Assembly (NCBI RefSeq): GCF_000403645.1
Contig: NC_021313.1
Span: 372,001 to 436,000, forward strand
Length of the DNA stretch: 64,000 nucleotides
Source: Salinarchaeum sp. Harcht-Bsk1
Lineage (GTDB): Archaea > Halobacteriota > Halobacteria > Halobacteriales > Salinarchaeaceae
Reading direction: 5' to 3'
Every line of letters starts with the position of its first letter. The first letter of the stretch is position 1. The position numbers were made by a program, and so were the translations under genes. The notes below the pieces were generated by a model. The model worked only from the letters and a program-made list of their open reading frames with translations, was not told the origin of the DNA and searched no databases. Positions 34,869 through 44,201 of the stretch are shown one piece after another.

Positions 34869-35531
34869 GTGGATTCTCACGAGGTCCGTCGCGAATGGGC
34901 GGAACGCTCCGGCGAGTACTCGCCGGACTACTACGCGTACTACGGGCCCGACGAGACGAGCGAGTCGGTCCGCAGCATCGCAGATCGCCTGACTGGACCC
35001 GACCCGGCGATCCTCGAACTCGGCTGTAGCTCCGGACGACACCTCGCCCACCTCCTCGAGCACGGCTATCGCGACCTCACAGGCATCGAACTGAACGGCG
35101 ACGCCTTCGACGTGATGGCCGACGCCTACCCCGACCTCGCGGCCGACGGGACGTTCTACCACGACTCGATCGAGGCTGTCGTCGAGGCGGTGCCGGACGA
35201 TCGCTTCGACCTCGTCTACTCCGTCGAGACCCTCCAGCACCTCCATCCGGACGCGACGTGGGTGTTCGACGAACTCGCGCGGATCACCTGCGGCCATCTC
35301 GTGACGATCGAGAACGAGGGCGACGACCAGGAATCGCCCCCCGGAGATGCCGATCCGGTCGAGGGCGTGAGCTACGTCAACGACGAGTTCCCCCTGTACT
35401 ACCGCGACTGGGACCGGATCTTCACCGAACGCGGCCTCGAGAGCGTGCCCGTGACCGACGACGAACGGTCCGTCGTCCACGGCGTCGACACCGTGCGGGC
35501 GTTCCGAAGCGTGGCGACCGTCGAAGAGTAG
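34869..35531 (+). CDS. class I SAM-dependent methyltransferase
   Basis: 220 aa with a GTG start. Motif I is ILELGCSSGRHLAHLL, followed by the acidic strand end GIELNGDAF and the motif IV region FDLVYSVETLQHLHPD. The N-terminus DYYAYYGPDETSESV is typical of haloarchaeal small-molecule methyltransferases. Substrate unknown. It is separated by about 130 bp from the SDR gene on the same strand and converges on the flavodoxin gene. Confidence 0.88.
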   Translation: MDSHEVRREWAERSGEYSPDYYAYYGPDETSESVRSIADRLTGPDPAILELGCSSGRHLAHLLEHGYRDLTGIELNGDAFDVMADAYPDLAADGTFYHDSIEAVVEAVPDDRFDLVYSVETLQHLHPDATWVFDELARITCGHLVTIENEGDDQESPPGDADPVEGVSYVNDEFPLYYRDWDRIFTERGLESVPVTDDERSVVHGVDTVRAFRSVATVEE

Positions 35532-35599
35532 CCTGACATCGGTGGTCAGCGCGCGGAAGCTTGCTCGACCGGTCCTCGTCGACTGGCCTCCGAGCGCAC

Positions 35600-36328
35600 T
35601 CATTCGGTCGGAACGGCGGCCTCCCGATCGGCTCCCGAGCAGCGTCGATAGAGCGCCGCCACGATGGCCGCGACGACGAGGGCCACGATCGCTACGACTG
35701 CCACTTGACGTAGACGGTTCTGCGAGGGTCCGGAGGCTGCAGCCGACGGTGGTTCGTACGCGAACGCCCGAGGAACGTCCTCGTCGGCTGGAGCGGCGAC
35801 GAGCGCGGCGAACTCCTCGGCGAAGGCCGCCACTTCGTCCCAGTCCGTGTACTCGTAGTCTCGAGACGTGTCGGTGTCGCCCGTCGCGAACGCTGCGGCG
35901 ACTCTGAACAGCTGGCGCTCGACGGGGCCGTACTGCGAGTACGCGAGCGCGCCGCCGAAATCGCCGACACGATCGGGCGTCCACCCGGTCTGCTCGACGA
36001 GATCGTCCACCCACTCTCGCGTCGAGTCCACTGCCCAGTCGGATTCCGAGACGCCGGCGATCGAGAGCTGGAAGAACGCGGACAGGCGATCCACGAGCGC
36101 GTCTCGATTCGCGTCGATCCACTCGACGACGGCCGGCAGGTGCGCGCGGTTGTTCACCGGCGAGCCGACCACCACGGCGTCGTACGTCCGGAGATCGACC
36201 TCCGGTTCGACCGCGACGTTTCGAATCGCGACGTCGAGGTCCGCGTCGCCGAGCGTCTCGGCGATCGCTTCGGCCGTCTTGGCCGTCTGTCCCTCGCCGG
36301 TCGCGTACGCGATGAGAACGGCTGTCAT
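35600..36328 (-). CDS. membrane-anchored flavodoxin-domain protein (HemG-like)
   Basis: 242 aa from the ATG of MTAVLIAYATGEGQTAKTAE. The FMN phosphate loop (YATGEGQTAKTAEAI), then YDAVVVGSPVNNRAHLPAVV and FQLSIAG, match Flavodoxin_5/HemG proteins. A single membrane segment near the C-terminus (VVAIVALVVAAIVAALY) tethers it. HemG-type proteins oxidise protoporphyrinogen using quinones, but many archaeal members have no assigned role. A TTTACA element lies about 33 nt upstream. Confidence 0.82.
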   Translation of the reverse strand: MTAVLIAYATGEGQTAKTAEAIAETLGDADLDVAIRNVAVEPEVDLRTYDAVVVGSPVNNRAHLPAVVEWIDANRDALVDRLSAFFQLSIAGVSESDWAVDSTREWVDDLVEQTGWTPDRVGDFGGALAYSQYGPVERQLFRVAAAFATGDTDTSRDYEYTDWDEVAAFAEEFAALVAAPADEDVPRAFAYEPPSAAASGPSQNRLRQVAVVAIVALVVAAIVAALYRRCSGADREAAVPTE

Positions 36329-36784
36329 GTGGGGACCACGTCGAGCACTACGACGCCGAGCCGTGTAAAGCTGCGACGGCACCGAAGCCGTTCGAGCGCT
36401 GCCAGTACGATTTCCGGTCGTTAAACTCGTCTACTGGGCGCGCTCGCCGATGCTCGTCGGACGGGCACGCCACCAGCTACTGCGTGCGATCTACAAGGGA
36501 CTGCAGGGCCGGGATCGAGATTCCGTTCCCACAGCGGGAGGTCTGGACGCGCGAAACGCCCGACGGTGCCGTCGCTGGCCAGGTACCCAGGGACGTTCCA
36601 GTCACCACGGGAACTCGGCAATCGGCGAGACTGACTAACTGACTGACGAGCGGGTCGCTGTCGACCTGGTGTCGATCGCTCGTCCGGGGACCGGTCGAGC
36701 ACACCGCAACGCCAGGGCTGTCTGGGGTGCTTCGATGTTGAAAAACGCGCAGACGTCGTCGAGAGACGACGCTACCGTGTCGTG
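36329..36784. other. 456-bp gene-free stretch between flavodoxin and cspA
   Basis: It holds the flavodoxin promoter at its left end and a cspA terminator-like hairpin at its right end. At 36628-36646 GACTGAC occurs twice around TAACT. Open frames here have Arg/Ser-rich shadow composition. I find no RNA gene or conserved ORF. Confidence 0.5.
36741..36771 (-). terminator. intrinsic-terminator-like hairpin after cspA
   Basis: On the minus strand CGTCGTC-TCTC-GACGACG (36771-36754) is followed by TCTGCGCG and five T (36745-36741). It starts 14 nt after the cspA stop. Archaeal termination mainly uses the T-run. Confidence 0.55.
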
Positions 36785-36979
36785 TTACTGTCGGACGACG
36801 TTGGTCGCGCGGGGGCCCTTGGGGGCCTGTTCGATGTCGAACTCGAGCTCGGTACCTTCAGTGAGATCCTCGCCGCCAACGTCCTCCATGTGGAAGAACA
36901 CGTCGTCGTCCGCGTCGTCAGTCTCGATGAAGCCGTAGCCGCCAGTGTCGTTGAAGAAGTCAACCTTACCGTTTGCCAT
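36785..36979 (-). CDS. cspA: cold shock protein
   Basis: 64 aa. MANGKVDFFNDTGGYGFIET has RNP-1, and DVFFHMEDVGGEDLTEG has RNP-2 with the aromatic RNA-binding residues. It is a single-domain OB-fold RNA chaperone. A CTTATCC element lies about 30 nt upstream, and an intrinsic-terminator-like hairpin follows the gene. It is monocistronic. Confidence 0.97.
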   Translation of the reverse strand: MANGKVDFFNDTGGYGFIETDDADDDVFFHMEDVGGEDLTEGTELEFDIEQAPKGPRATNVVRQ

Positions 36980-37299
36980 TGCATCCTATCCGAAGCCCGT
37001 TCGGGGGATAAGGGTTCCGTATCTGTTTTCCAATGACAGCGTTTCACAGACGTGTATCCGAATCAAACCCAGATTGGTGGATAAATGACCACGTGTGTCG
37101 ACCGTTCGGCGCGTACCGTGCCCGGTTCGTCGGGAAGCGGGGGCGGAACGGCTGATTCGGCAGTTCCACGGCGGCGCGACGGTGCGTCGGACGTACTCCA
37201 GGCCAGTGAGTACGACGGGGAGGCGATCGCTCGTCGTGAGACCTCTTACCCGGCACTCGCAGGGCGGCGGCCTATCGGCCGCGGTCTCGAAGCCAGCCT
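36980..37299. other. 320-bp divergent intergenic region, cspA / DUF4112
   Basis: The left 60 bp contain the cspA promoter (CTTATCC on the minus strand). GGTGGATAAATGACC at about 37075-37089 looks like a second plus-strand promoter with no gene behind it that I can support. The rest is GC-rich without visible structure. Confidence 0.4.
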
Positions 37300-37746
37300 A
37301 TGGTCCCCCAATCGGCAGCGGACGTCACGAGCGACGGCGAGCAGGCCGCCCAGGAGGCCGCGGTGGAGATAGCCGTCGAGGCGGCGGACGGCACGATCAC
37401 GGCGACGCCGGACGAGGCCGCCGCCCTCCGCCGCACCCGCGTGGTGAGCAACCTGCTCGACGAGGCCGTCCGCGTGCCGGGCACGGACTACTGTGTCGGC
37501 CTCGATCCACTGCTCGGCGTCATCTCGGGCTACGGCGACGCGGTCTCGGCGGCGATCTCGCTGTACCCCATTCTGGAGGCCCTCCGCCTCGACGCGCCGA
37601 AACGAACGCTCGCGAAGATGCTCGCGCTGGTCGCCACCGACTTCGCGATCGGATCGATTCCGGTCGTCGGCACGGTGTTCGACGCGGTCTGGAAGGCCAA
37701 CGCGTGGAACGTGCGTGCGCTCGAACGGCACATCGACGCCTCCTGA
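37300..37746 (+). CDS. DUF4112 domain protein
   Basis: 148 aa. VSNLLDEAVRVPGTDYCVGL followed by DPLLGVISGYGDAVSAAISL and IGSIPVVGTVFDAVWKAN are the DUF4112 signature. Two hydrophobic stretches (about 66-90 and 108-128) suggest a small membrane protein. Family function is unknown. The downstream HTH_10 gene follows after 57 bp on the same strand. Confidence 0.9.
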   Translation: MVPQSAADVTSDGEQAAQEAAVEIAVEAADGTITATPDEAAALRRTRVVSNLLDEAVRVPGTDYCVGLDPLLGVISGYGDAVSAAISLYPILEALRLDAPKRTLAKMLALVATDFAIGSIPVVGTVFDAVWKANAWNVRALERHIDAS

Positions 37747-37803
37747 GCCTCGTCAACCAGGCAGGGGAGTGTGATTCATACGTTGGGAGAGAGTAGTAGC
37801 ACT

Positions 37804-38469
37804 GTGGCGACGATCATCCGAGGCACGGTCCCTGCAACGGAGTTCGCCCTCTCTCACACGCTTGAGACGGTCCCGGCAGCCGAATTCGAGTGCGAGCGGA
37901 TCGTCAGGAGCGGCGAGCACTCGATCATGCCCCTGCTGTGGGTGCGAGCAGACGACGCCGAGGCAGTCGAAGACGCGCTCGCGGCAGACCCCACCGTCGA
38001 AGCGGTGAACCGACTCTCGAGCTTCGACGACGAACACCTCTACGAGATGCAGTGGATCGACCACGTCCGGCTCCTCCTGCACATGCTCACGAACGGCGGT
38101 GCGACGGTTCTCGACGCCTACGGGCGGGACGGCCGCTGGCAGCTCCGCGTGCTCTATCCGAATCGTGATCACTTCTCGACGACCCACGAGTTCGCGGACG
38201 AACACGGGATGACCTTCGACGTCGAGTCGATCCGCGAGATGGACGGCGAGCCGGCCGGGCGGTTCGGCCTCACCGACGCTCAGCACGAGGCCCTCACTGC
38301 CGCGGCGAAGGCTGGCTACTACGAGGTACCCCGCGAGGTCACGCTCGAGGAACTCGCAGACGACCTCGGGGTCTCCCACCAGGCGCTCTCCGAGCAGCTC
38401 CGGCGCGGTACCTGTGCGCTGCTCGAAGATACGCTGCTCATCGGGATGACTAACCAGGAAGGAGTCTGA
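37804..38469 (+). CDS. bacterio-opsin-activator-type HTH_10 regulator
   Basis: 221 aa from the GTG of VATIIRGTVPATEFALSHTL, the usual family start; an upstream in-frame GTG at 37771 is less likely. Residues 1-150 are the N-terminal sensor-like domain of haloarchaeal Bat-like regulators. Residues about 160-215 are the HTH_10 domain, with LTDAQHEALTAAAKAGYYEV and TLEELADDLGVSHQALSEQL. Many paralogues exist per genome. Its targets are unknown; the halorhodopsin and heliorhodopsin genes lie 6-12 kb away. Confidence 0.88.
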   Translation: MATIIRGTVPATEFALSHTLETVPAAEFECERIVRSGEHSIMPLLWVRADDAEAVEDALAADPTVEAVNRLSSFDDEHLYEMQWIDHVRLLLHMLTNGGATVLDAYGRDGRWQLRVLYPNRDHFSTTHEFADEHGMTFDVESIREMDGEPAGRFGLTDAQHEALTAAAKAGYYEVPREVTLEELADDLGVSHQALSEQLRRGTCALLEDTLLIGMTNQEGV

Positions 38470-38768
38470 GCGAGCGAAACGGAAGGGGACGGCGACGGTC
38501 CTTCGGGGAGCGGCCGCCTGGTTCGATAGCGGTGGGGAGCGACGGCTCGCTGGGGCGCCAGTCGGACGCGATCGCCTGGCGGGCGAACGCCTCGCTGACC
38601 TGCGTGACGTCATCGAGGGCGCCCGCTTCCTCGCGAGGCCGAGCGCGGCGAGGGAACGGGCGAAGCGGGCGCAGGCCGACGAGTCGGAGGGAGAAGATGC
38701 CCAACGACCGTGAACGGCAGGCATCGGCACTGACGACTGGTGAAGGCAGCCTCGGCTCGCGTCTGGAT
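38470..38768. other. 299-bp stretch between HTH_10 regulator and PHP gene
   Basis: The two flanking genes converge here. All open frames are Arg/Ser/Pro-rich shadows. A minus-strand frame (38450-38809) contains a more normal-looking stretch, ALDDVTQVSEAFARQAIAS, which could be a decayed gene, but it has no start signal I trust. Confidence 0.35.
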
Positions 38769-39716
38769 TCACTCGAGCAGGAACGGCTGCGTCCCCGTCT
38801 CGCTCCCACCCGGCGCGACCAGCCGAGCGCGGACGTACTCCCCGACGCCGTCGACGTCCCGGTAGTGCAGTGCTGGACCGCGTTCGACGACGGCGCCGTC
38901 GGAGGCCCACTGGATCTCTTCCCAGCCGCGGGCCGCGACCGACAGGACGCCGCGATCGGGGTCGTGCTCGACCGAATCGAGGATCGGCGGCGCGTCGACC
39001 TCGACGTGCTGGTAGACGAACCGGCCCTCGACCAGCGCCTCGCGGACCGATGCCTCCGTTAGCTCCTCGAGGTAGCACACGTTTCGGGAGCCGTCGAAGG
39101 TGTAGCCGGCGTCCCGTCCGTGGTAGTCGTCGTTCGCGAATCCCCAGACGGGGCGCTCGTTGCCGAGCAGCTCCTGGAGGGCGTCCCAGACGTCGCGATC
39201 CGTCGGATACCGGTCGGCGGCGTTGACGACCTCGACGCCGAGGAGGTGTGGATTGGCCAGGAAGTGCTCGACGTACCACTCGGCCGTTTCGGGATACCGG
39301 CCCGGGTGAGGAAAGACCGCGAGCCCCTCTCGATCCCCGATCTCCTGCAGGGCGTCCGCGACGGTCATGCCCGAGGTGTCCGCGAGCCCGGAGAAGTAGC
39401 TCAGCAGGTCGCGATCGAGTCCCTCCTCGCTGCCGCCGAGTTCCGCGCCTCGGATCGCGACCATCCCGAGGTCCTCGGGGCTCCGATCCCAGTCGGTCCA
39501 GGGCCACGTGGGTTCGTCGATGGCGTACTCGTGGCCGGTCAACGCGAGCACGGAGTAGCCAGCGTCGGCGTAGTCGTCGATGACGGTCTCGGGCGGGTCC
39601 CTGCCGCTGTGGCCGTTCGTCGGCGGGTGAGCGGTGTGGGCGTGAAGCTGGGCCTTGTGCCGCTCGACGGCGTCCCAGTCGACGTCCGCGTAGGGGTTCA
39701 GCCGGAGGGTACGCAT
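38769..39716 (-). CDS. PHP domain metal-dependent phosphoesterase-like protein
   Basis: 315 aa from the ATG of MRTLRLNPYADVDWDAVERH. LHAHTAHPPTNGH is PHP motif 1. Further metal-site stretches are VLALTGHEYA, FPHPGRYPE and GFANDDYHGRDAGY. The catalytic half ends near residue 240 and a beta-rich tail of about 75 residues follows. PHP proteins hydrolyse phosphoesters, for example histidinol phosphate or 3',5'-nucleotides, but this subgroup's substrate is unknown. It is divergent from the aldo/keto reductase gene. Confidence 0.88.
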   Translation of the reverse strand: MRTLRLNPYADVDWDAVERHKAQLHAHTAHPPTNGHSGRDPPETVIDDYADAGYSVLALTGHEYAIDEPTWPWTDWDRSPEDLGMVAIRGAELGGSEEGLDRDLLSYFSGLADTSGMTVADALQEIGDREGLAVFPHPGRYPETAEWYVEHFLANPHLLGVEVVNAADRYPTDRDVWDALQELLGNERPVWGFANDDYHGRDAGYTFDGSRNVCYLEELTEASVREALVEGRFVYQHVEVDAPPILDSVEHDPDRGVLSVAARGWEEIQWASDGAVVERGPALHYRDVDGVGEYVRARLVAPGGSETGTQPFLLE

Positions 39717-39835
39717 GGATGCGAATTCACGGTCGCTGGACGGGTACCGTTTTGGGGCCGAACGGGCGGATCGGGTGAACGAGCGGGGCTCGCCGCGAGC
39801 GGAACAGCCATCCGACTGGCAGCGGAGGCGTCGGT

Positions 39836-40591
39836 ATGGACTTCCCACGACTCGGCCTCGGGACGATGGGCATCGACGATCCCGACGCCGTCACGACCGC
39901 GATCGACCTCGGGTACCGACACCTCGACACCGCACAGATCTACGACAACGAAGCCGTCGTCGGCGAAGGAATCGACCAGGCTGGCGTCGACCGCGACGAC
40001 CTCCTCGTCGCGACGAAGCTCTGGATCGACCAGCTCGATCGGGTTCGGGAGAGCACTGTGGAGAGCCTCGATCGGCTAGGCCTCGATTCGGTCGACCTGC
40101 TGTACGTCCACCGTCCGAAGGGCGCGTACGATCCCGAGTCCACGCTCTCGGCGATGGCGGAGCTCCGGGATGACGGCCTGATCGACGGAATCGCCGTCAG
40201 CAACTTCGAGATCGGGGACCTCGACCGATTTGCAGACGTGCTCGGCGAACCGCCCGCAGCAAACCAGGTCGAGTATCACCCGCTCTTCCAGCCCGAAGAC
40301 CGACTCGAGCACGCTCGCGAGCACGACTACCCTCTGGTGGCCTACTCGCCGCTGTCCGGTGGCGAGGTCGACACCGTCGAACCGATCGTCGAGGTCGCGG
40401 ATCGCCACGGGATCACGCCCGAACAGGCGAGTCTGGCGTGGCTCCTCGCGAAGGGAATCCACCCGATCCCGAAAGCGTCGAGCCGCGAGCACCTCGAAGC
40501 GAACCGGGCCGCGCTCGACGTGGAACTGACCGACGAGGACGTTGCCGCCATCGACGCCGTCGAACGCGAGCACGAACTCTACCCCGAATAA
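39836..40591 (+). CDS. aldo/keto reductase
   Basis: 251 aa. GLGTMGIDDPDAVTTAIDLG, the active-site GYRHLDTAQIYDNEAVVGEG (Asp, Tyr), VATKLW (Lys) and VDLLYVHRPKG (His) complete the AKR tetrad. The NADPH-site end reads HPIPKASSREHLEANRAALD. It is slightly shorter than most AKRs, with a brief C-terminal loop. It probably reduces small aldehydes or sugars. The SDR gene begins 118 bp later on the same strand. Confidence 0.93.
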   Translation: MDFPRLGLGTMGIDDPDAVTTAIDLGYRHLDTAQIYDNEAVVGEGIDQAGVDRDDLLVATKLWIDQLDRVRESTVESLDRLGLDSVDLLYVHRPKGAYDPESTLSAMAELRDDGLIDGIAVSNFEIGDLDRFADVLGEPPAANQVEYHPLFQPEDRLEHAREHDYPLVAYSPLSGGEVDTVEPIVEVADRHGITPEQASLAWLLAKGIHPIPKASSREHLEANRAALDVELTDEDVAAIDAVEREHELYPE

Positions 40592-40709
40592 GACCGCCCG
40601 CTCCGACCCCGCTTACGCCAGAGCGGGCTGCGTCGATCCGACGCCGAACTCCCTGCCATCGAGGTGGGGTACCACCAGCGGTAAAGGACCGCCGTACGTC
40701 CGATCGCCC

Positions 40710-41480
40710 ATGTCCATTCTCGAGCAGTTTCGACTCGACGGCAAGACGGCGATCGTGACCGGCGGTAACCGCGGCATCGGCAGAGCGATCGCGGAGGGGC
40801 TCGCCGACGTCGGCGCGAACGTCGTCGTCGCGAACCGCGACGGCGAAGCGGGTGATGAAGCGGCCGCAGAAATCGCCGACGACTACGACGCAGAGACCCT
40901 CGCCGTGGAGACGAACGTCACCGAGGAGGCAGCCGTCGAGGCCATGGTCGAGGCGACCGTCGAGCGCTTCGGCGGCGTCGACGTCCTGATCAACAACGCC
41001 GGCATCGTCCACCACAATCCCGTCGAGGAGAAGTCGGTCGAGGAGTGGGAGCACACCATCGACGTGAACCTCACCGGTGCGTACCGCTGCGCGAAGCACG
41101 TCGGCGAGGTCATGCGCGAGAACGAGGACGGCGGCGTGATCGTCAACGTCTCCTCGATGTCCGCGTTCATCGCGAACTACCCCCAGCACCAGGTCGACTA
41201 CCAGGCCTCGAAGGGCGGCCTGGAGGCGTTCAAGAACCAGCTCGCCTCGGAGTGGGCCGAGGACGGCGTCCGCGTGAACAACGTCAATCCCGGCTACGTC
41301 TTCACCGACAACATCGTCCACGACGGGGACGTCGTCGAGACCTGGCGCGACGAGATGCTCGTCGAGGAGTTCGCCGAACCCGACGACATCGCACCGCTCG
41401 TGGTCTACCTCGCGAGCGACGCGTCGGGCTACGTGACCGGCGAATCGGTGGTCATCGACGGCGGCTACACCGTCCGCTGA
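40710..41480 (+). CDS. SDR family oxidoreductase
   Basis: 256 aa from the ATG of MSILEQFRLDGKTAIVTGGN. Classical SDR: TGGNRGIGRAIAEGLA for the cofactor, NNAGIV, the Ser in VNVSSMS, and the catalytic YQASKGG. The Arg in VVVANRDGEAG, at the cofactor strand end, suggests NADP preference. It resembles sugar or polyol dehydrogenases and 3-oxoacyl reductases. It lies between the AKR gene and the propeller glycosidase-like gene, so a sugar substrate is plausible. Confidence 0.92.
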   Translation: MSILEQFRLDGKTAIVTGGNRGIGRAIAEGLADVGANVVVANRDGEAGDEAAAEIADDYDAETLAVETNVTEEAAVEAMVEATVERFGGVDVLINNAGIVHHNPVEEKSVEEWEHTIDVNLTGAYRCAKHVGEVMRENEDGGVIVNVSSMSAFIANYPQHQVDYQASKGGLEAFKNQLASEWAEDGVRVNNVNPGYVFTDNIVHDGDVVETWRDEMLVEEFAEPDDIAPLVVYLASDASGYVTGESVVIDGGYTVR

Positions 41481-41628
41481 GGACGCGCGACGCGCGGGTC
41501 CAGCCAGGCCTGGATCGCCCGTTCGGACGCCGCGACGTCGGGCGGCACTCTCGAAACCGCGAGATCCGCCGTCTACCGCCCCTCTCTGCGAACCCAGCGG
41601 TCGACGGCGGTCCCCGTCCAGGGTCAGT

Positions 41629-42783
41629 TCAAACGGAGGCCGCAACCGAGGAAGGCAGGTACGACGTCAGGGACTCTGCGTCGACGATGTAGGCCCGGAT
41701 GAAGGAGTCGTCGACGTGAGCGTACACGATGCCCGTGGTGGGATCGATCTGACGGAAGGCGCTCGCGAAGGTGATCGTCCGGGCGGTGGGGTCGCGGATG
41801 AGCGGTTCGGGCGAGGTCCACTCGACGGTCCCGTCCTCGTAGTCGTAGATCATGAGCCCGATCGAGAACGTGCCGTAGCGCGTCCGCTCGTCGTCCATCA
41901 CGTTCTCCTCGCGGCCGTTGAGGATGCCGACCCGCTTCCGGTCGCCGGCGTCGACGAAGGATGGCGGGAGGAGTGGCCCGGGCGAGGCGTGACCACCGCA
42001 CCAGTCGTCGCCGTCGTCGGCGGGATGGAAGGCGATGGGGCCGTACTCCCACGGGCTGCCCGGCTCCTCGGCGATCGCGATGCGGACGACCGAGTAGTTG
42101 GTACCGTCCTCGACGTCGACCGACTCGACGAGGTTCTTCCGATGCCCCGCGCTGGACTCCGGGGCGATCGCAGGCTCCTTCGCGCCGGCGTGGACGTCCT
42201 CGACGGGGCCGAGGACGGGGTCGGTCATCTCGAGGGATCTGAGGTCCTCACCGATTGCGTGGCCGAGGTACATGACGGTACCGCGAGCTGCGTCGTAGAA
42301 GGGAATCGTACAGTAGAGGTGCAACGGACCGTCTGCGGGAATGCGACAGCAGACCGGGTCCTCGAACCCGAGGAAGTCGTGCGTGCGGTACTCGGGTAAT
42401 CCCCAGACGACCTCCTCGCTGCCGAGGATCTCGATGGTGTCACCGGTCTCGGCGGTGAACGGCGAGGTCGGCTCGACCAGCCGGAGGACGCTCCTGTCGA
42501 CGTAGCCTGGCACGTTCACGCTTCCCTCGCGGCTCTCGATGCAGCGCATGATGCCGAGGGACTCGGACTCGAGCGGGTCGAACTGGACCGCCATGATGTG
42601 GGTCGATCGTCCCTCCGCGTGGATGACGGGGTGATGGACCATCTCGACGGCGTCGTTGAGGCTGGCGGTCTCGATGCCGGTAGTCAGGCCGGCCGCCCGC
42701 TCGGTGCCGCGATAGTCGTTCTGCTCGGGGACCATGCCCAGGGCTTCGGGAGCCAGCGGCAAATCGTTTGATCCGACCAGCAT
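41629..42783 (-). CDS. five-bladed beta-propeller glycosidase-like protein (GH43/GH130 type)
   Basis: 384 aa from MLVGSNDLPLAPEALGMVPE. The open frame continues upstream but becomes antisense to the YchF gene. Propeller-glycosidase signs include LGFEDPVCCRIPADGPLHL (compare the EDPR strand of GH130), KEPAIAPESSAG, WCGGHASPGPLLPPSF and YGTFSIGLMIYDYEDG followed by VEWTSPEPLIRD. These last blades read like GH130 and GH43 enzymes. No signal peptide is present, so it would act inside the cell on imported oligosaccharides or glycosides. Reaction type (hydrolase or phosphorylase) is not decided by reading. Confidence 0.65.
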   Translation of the reverse strand: MLVGSNDLPLAPEALGMVPEQNDYRGTERAAGLTTGIETASLNDAVEMVHHPVIHAEGRSTHIMAVQFDPLESESLGIMRCIESREGSVNVPGYVDRSVLRLVEPTSPFTAETGDTIEILGSEEVVWGLPEYRTHDFLGFEDPVCCRIPADGPLHLYCTIPFYDAARGTVMYLGHAIGEDLRSLEMTDPVLGPVEDVHAGAKEPAIAPESSAGHRKNLVESVDVEDGTNYSVVRIAIAEEPGSPWEYGPIAFHPADDGDDWCGGHASPGPLLPPSFVDAGDRKRVGILNGREENVMDDERTRYGTFSIGLMIYDYEDGTVEWTSPEPLIRDPTARTITFASAFRQIDPTTGIVYAHVDDSFIRAYIVDAESLTSYLPSSVAASV

Positions 42784-42900
42784 CCGGACGAGAATCGGGA
42801 TTTCGCAGCCGGTGTCGGGGCCACCAGTGCGGCCTGGGACCACGTCACAGAGGCGTGGTCGATAGCAACCCGTTTTTGCCACCGTCGAGTCCATTCGCCA

Positions 42901-44088
42901 ATGAGCTACCGGATCGGACTCGTCGGCAAGCCCTCGGTGGGCAAGTCGACGCTGTTCAACGCCGCGACGATGAACGACGTGCCCGAGGGCGCGTACCCGT
43001 TCACGACCATCGACCCCAGCATCGGCGAAGCCTACGTCAGGACGCCCTGCGCCGCCCCCGAATTCGAGGAATCCTGCCAGCCCTCCGTCGGCGCCTGTGA
43101 GGACGGCACCCGCTTCGTCCCCGTGAAACTCGTCGACGTCGCCGGACTCGTCCCCGGCGCGCACGAGGGCAAGGGCCTCGGGAACCAGTTCCTCACGGAC
43201 CTCAACGAGACCGACGTGCTCGTCCACGTCGTCGACTTTTCGGGGACGACGGACCTCGAAGGCGAGCCAACGGAGGGCCACGACCCCCGCGACGACGTGG
43301 ACTTCCTCGAGGCGGAACTCGACGCCTGGTACCTCGACATCCTCGAGAAGGGCATCGAGCGGTACGAGAGCAAGCACATGGCCGATCCCGACCCCGAAGC
43401 GGTCCTCGCCGAACAGCTCTCGGCCTTCGGCATCGTCGCGGCCGAGGTCAAGCAGGTGATCCTCGCGCTGGGGCTCGAGGTCGCGCCGCTTTCGTGGGAC
43501 GACGAGGAGAAGGAGGAACTCGCCCGGGAGATCCGCAAGCGAACGAAGCCGATGGTCGTCGCGGCGAACAAGATGGACACGGCGGCCGCACAGGAGAACT
43601 GGGAAGCGATCACCACCGATCCCGACTACGACCACCTGGAGTTCGTGCCCGTCTCCGCACACGCCGAGAAGGCACTCAAGTCCGCCAAGGAGCAGGGCGC
43701 CGTCGACTACACGCCCGGCGAGGACCACTTCGAGATCACCGCAGACCTGCCGGCGGACCAGGAAGCCGGACTCGAACAGATCCGCGAGTTCGTCGAGTCC
43801 TTCGACGGCACCGGCGTCCAGCAGGCACTCGAGACCGCCGCGTTCGACGTCCTCGACCTCAAGGCCGTCTTCCCGGGCACGGACTCCGGGAACTGGACGA
43901 AGGGACCCTTCCGCGATTGCTTCCTCCTCCCCGCAGACGCGACCGCCGAAGAGTTCGCCTACCACCTCCACTCCGACATCGGCGACGGCTTCCTCCACGC
44001 GATCGACTGCCGGGACAGTCGGCAGGTGAGTGCCGACGCCGTGCTCGACCACCGCGACGTGGTGGAAGTCGTCTCGACGAATCAGTGA
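42901..44088 (+). CDS. ychF: redox-regulated ATPase YchF/Ola1
   Basis: 395 aa. G1 is GLVGKPSVGKST, switch I PFTTIDPSIGEAYV, G3 DVAGLVPGAHEGKGLG, and the G4 position is NKMD. An inserted coiled-coil region (about 115-220) and a C-terminal TGS domain (AVFPGTDSGNWTKGPFRDCF onward) follow the Obg-family layout. The archaeal form is longer than bacterial YchF. It binds ribosomes and hydrolyses nucleotides. A TTTTTGCC element lies 24-25 nt before the ATG. Confidence 0.95.
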   Translation: MSYRIGLVGKPSVGKSTLFNAATMNDVPEGAYPFTTIDPSIGEAYVRTPCAAPEFEESCQPSVGACEDGTRFVPVKLVDVAGLVPGAHEGKGLGNQFLTDLNETDVLVHVVDFSGTTDLEGEPTEGHDPRDDVDFLEAELDAWYLDILEKGIERYESKHMADPDPEAVLAEQLSAFGIVAAEVKQVILALGLEVAPLSWDDEEKEELAREIRKRTKPMVVAANKMDTAAAQENWEAITTDPDYDHLEFVPVSAHAEKALKSAKEQGAVDYTPGEDHFEITADLPADQEAGLEQIREFVESFDGTGVQQALETAAFDVLDLKAVFPGTDSGNWTKGPFRDCFLLPADATAEEFAYHLHSDIGDGFLHAIDCRDSRQVSADAVLDHRDVVEVVSTNQ

Positions 44089-44201
44089 CCGACCTCCACC
44101 GCATCGCACACTTCTGAGCGGTATCGCCGCAGCAGTTCCGGCGGATCTGGATCGATATAGCCAGCCTACCAATCCACCCTGGACGCCGTAGCAGTACGTC
44201 C

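Noticed and set aside
38450-38809. A 119-residue minus-strand gene between the HTH_10 and PHP genes
   Set aside because: Mostly Arg/Ser/Pro-rich, no start signal, and it overlaps the PHP gene end. One better-looking stretch is not enough.
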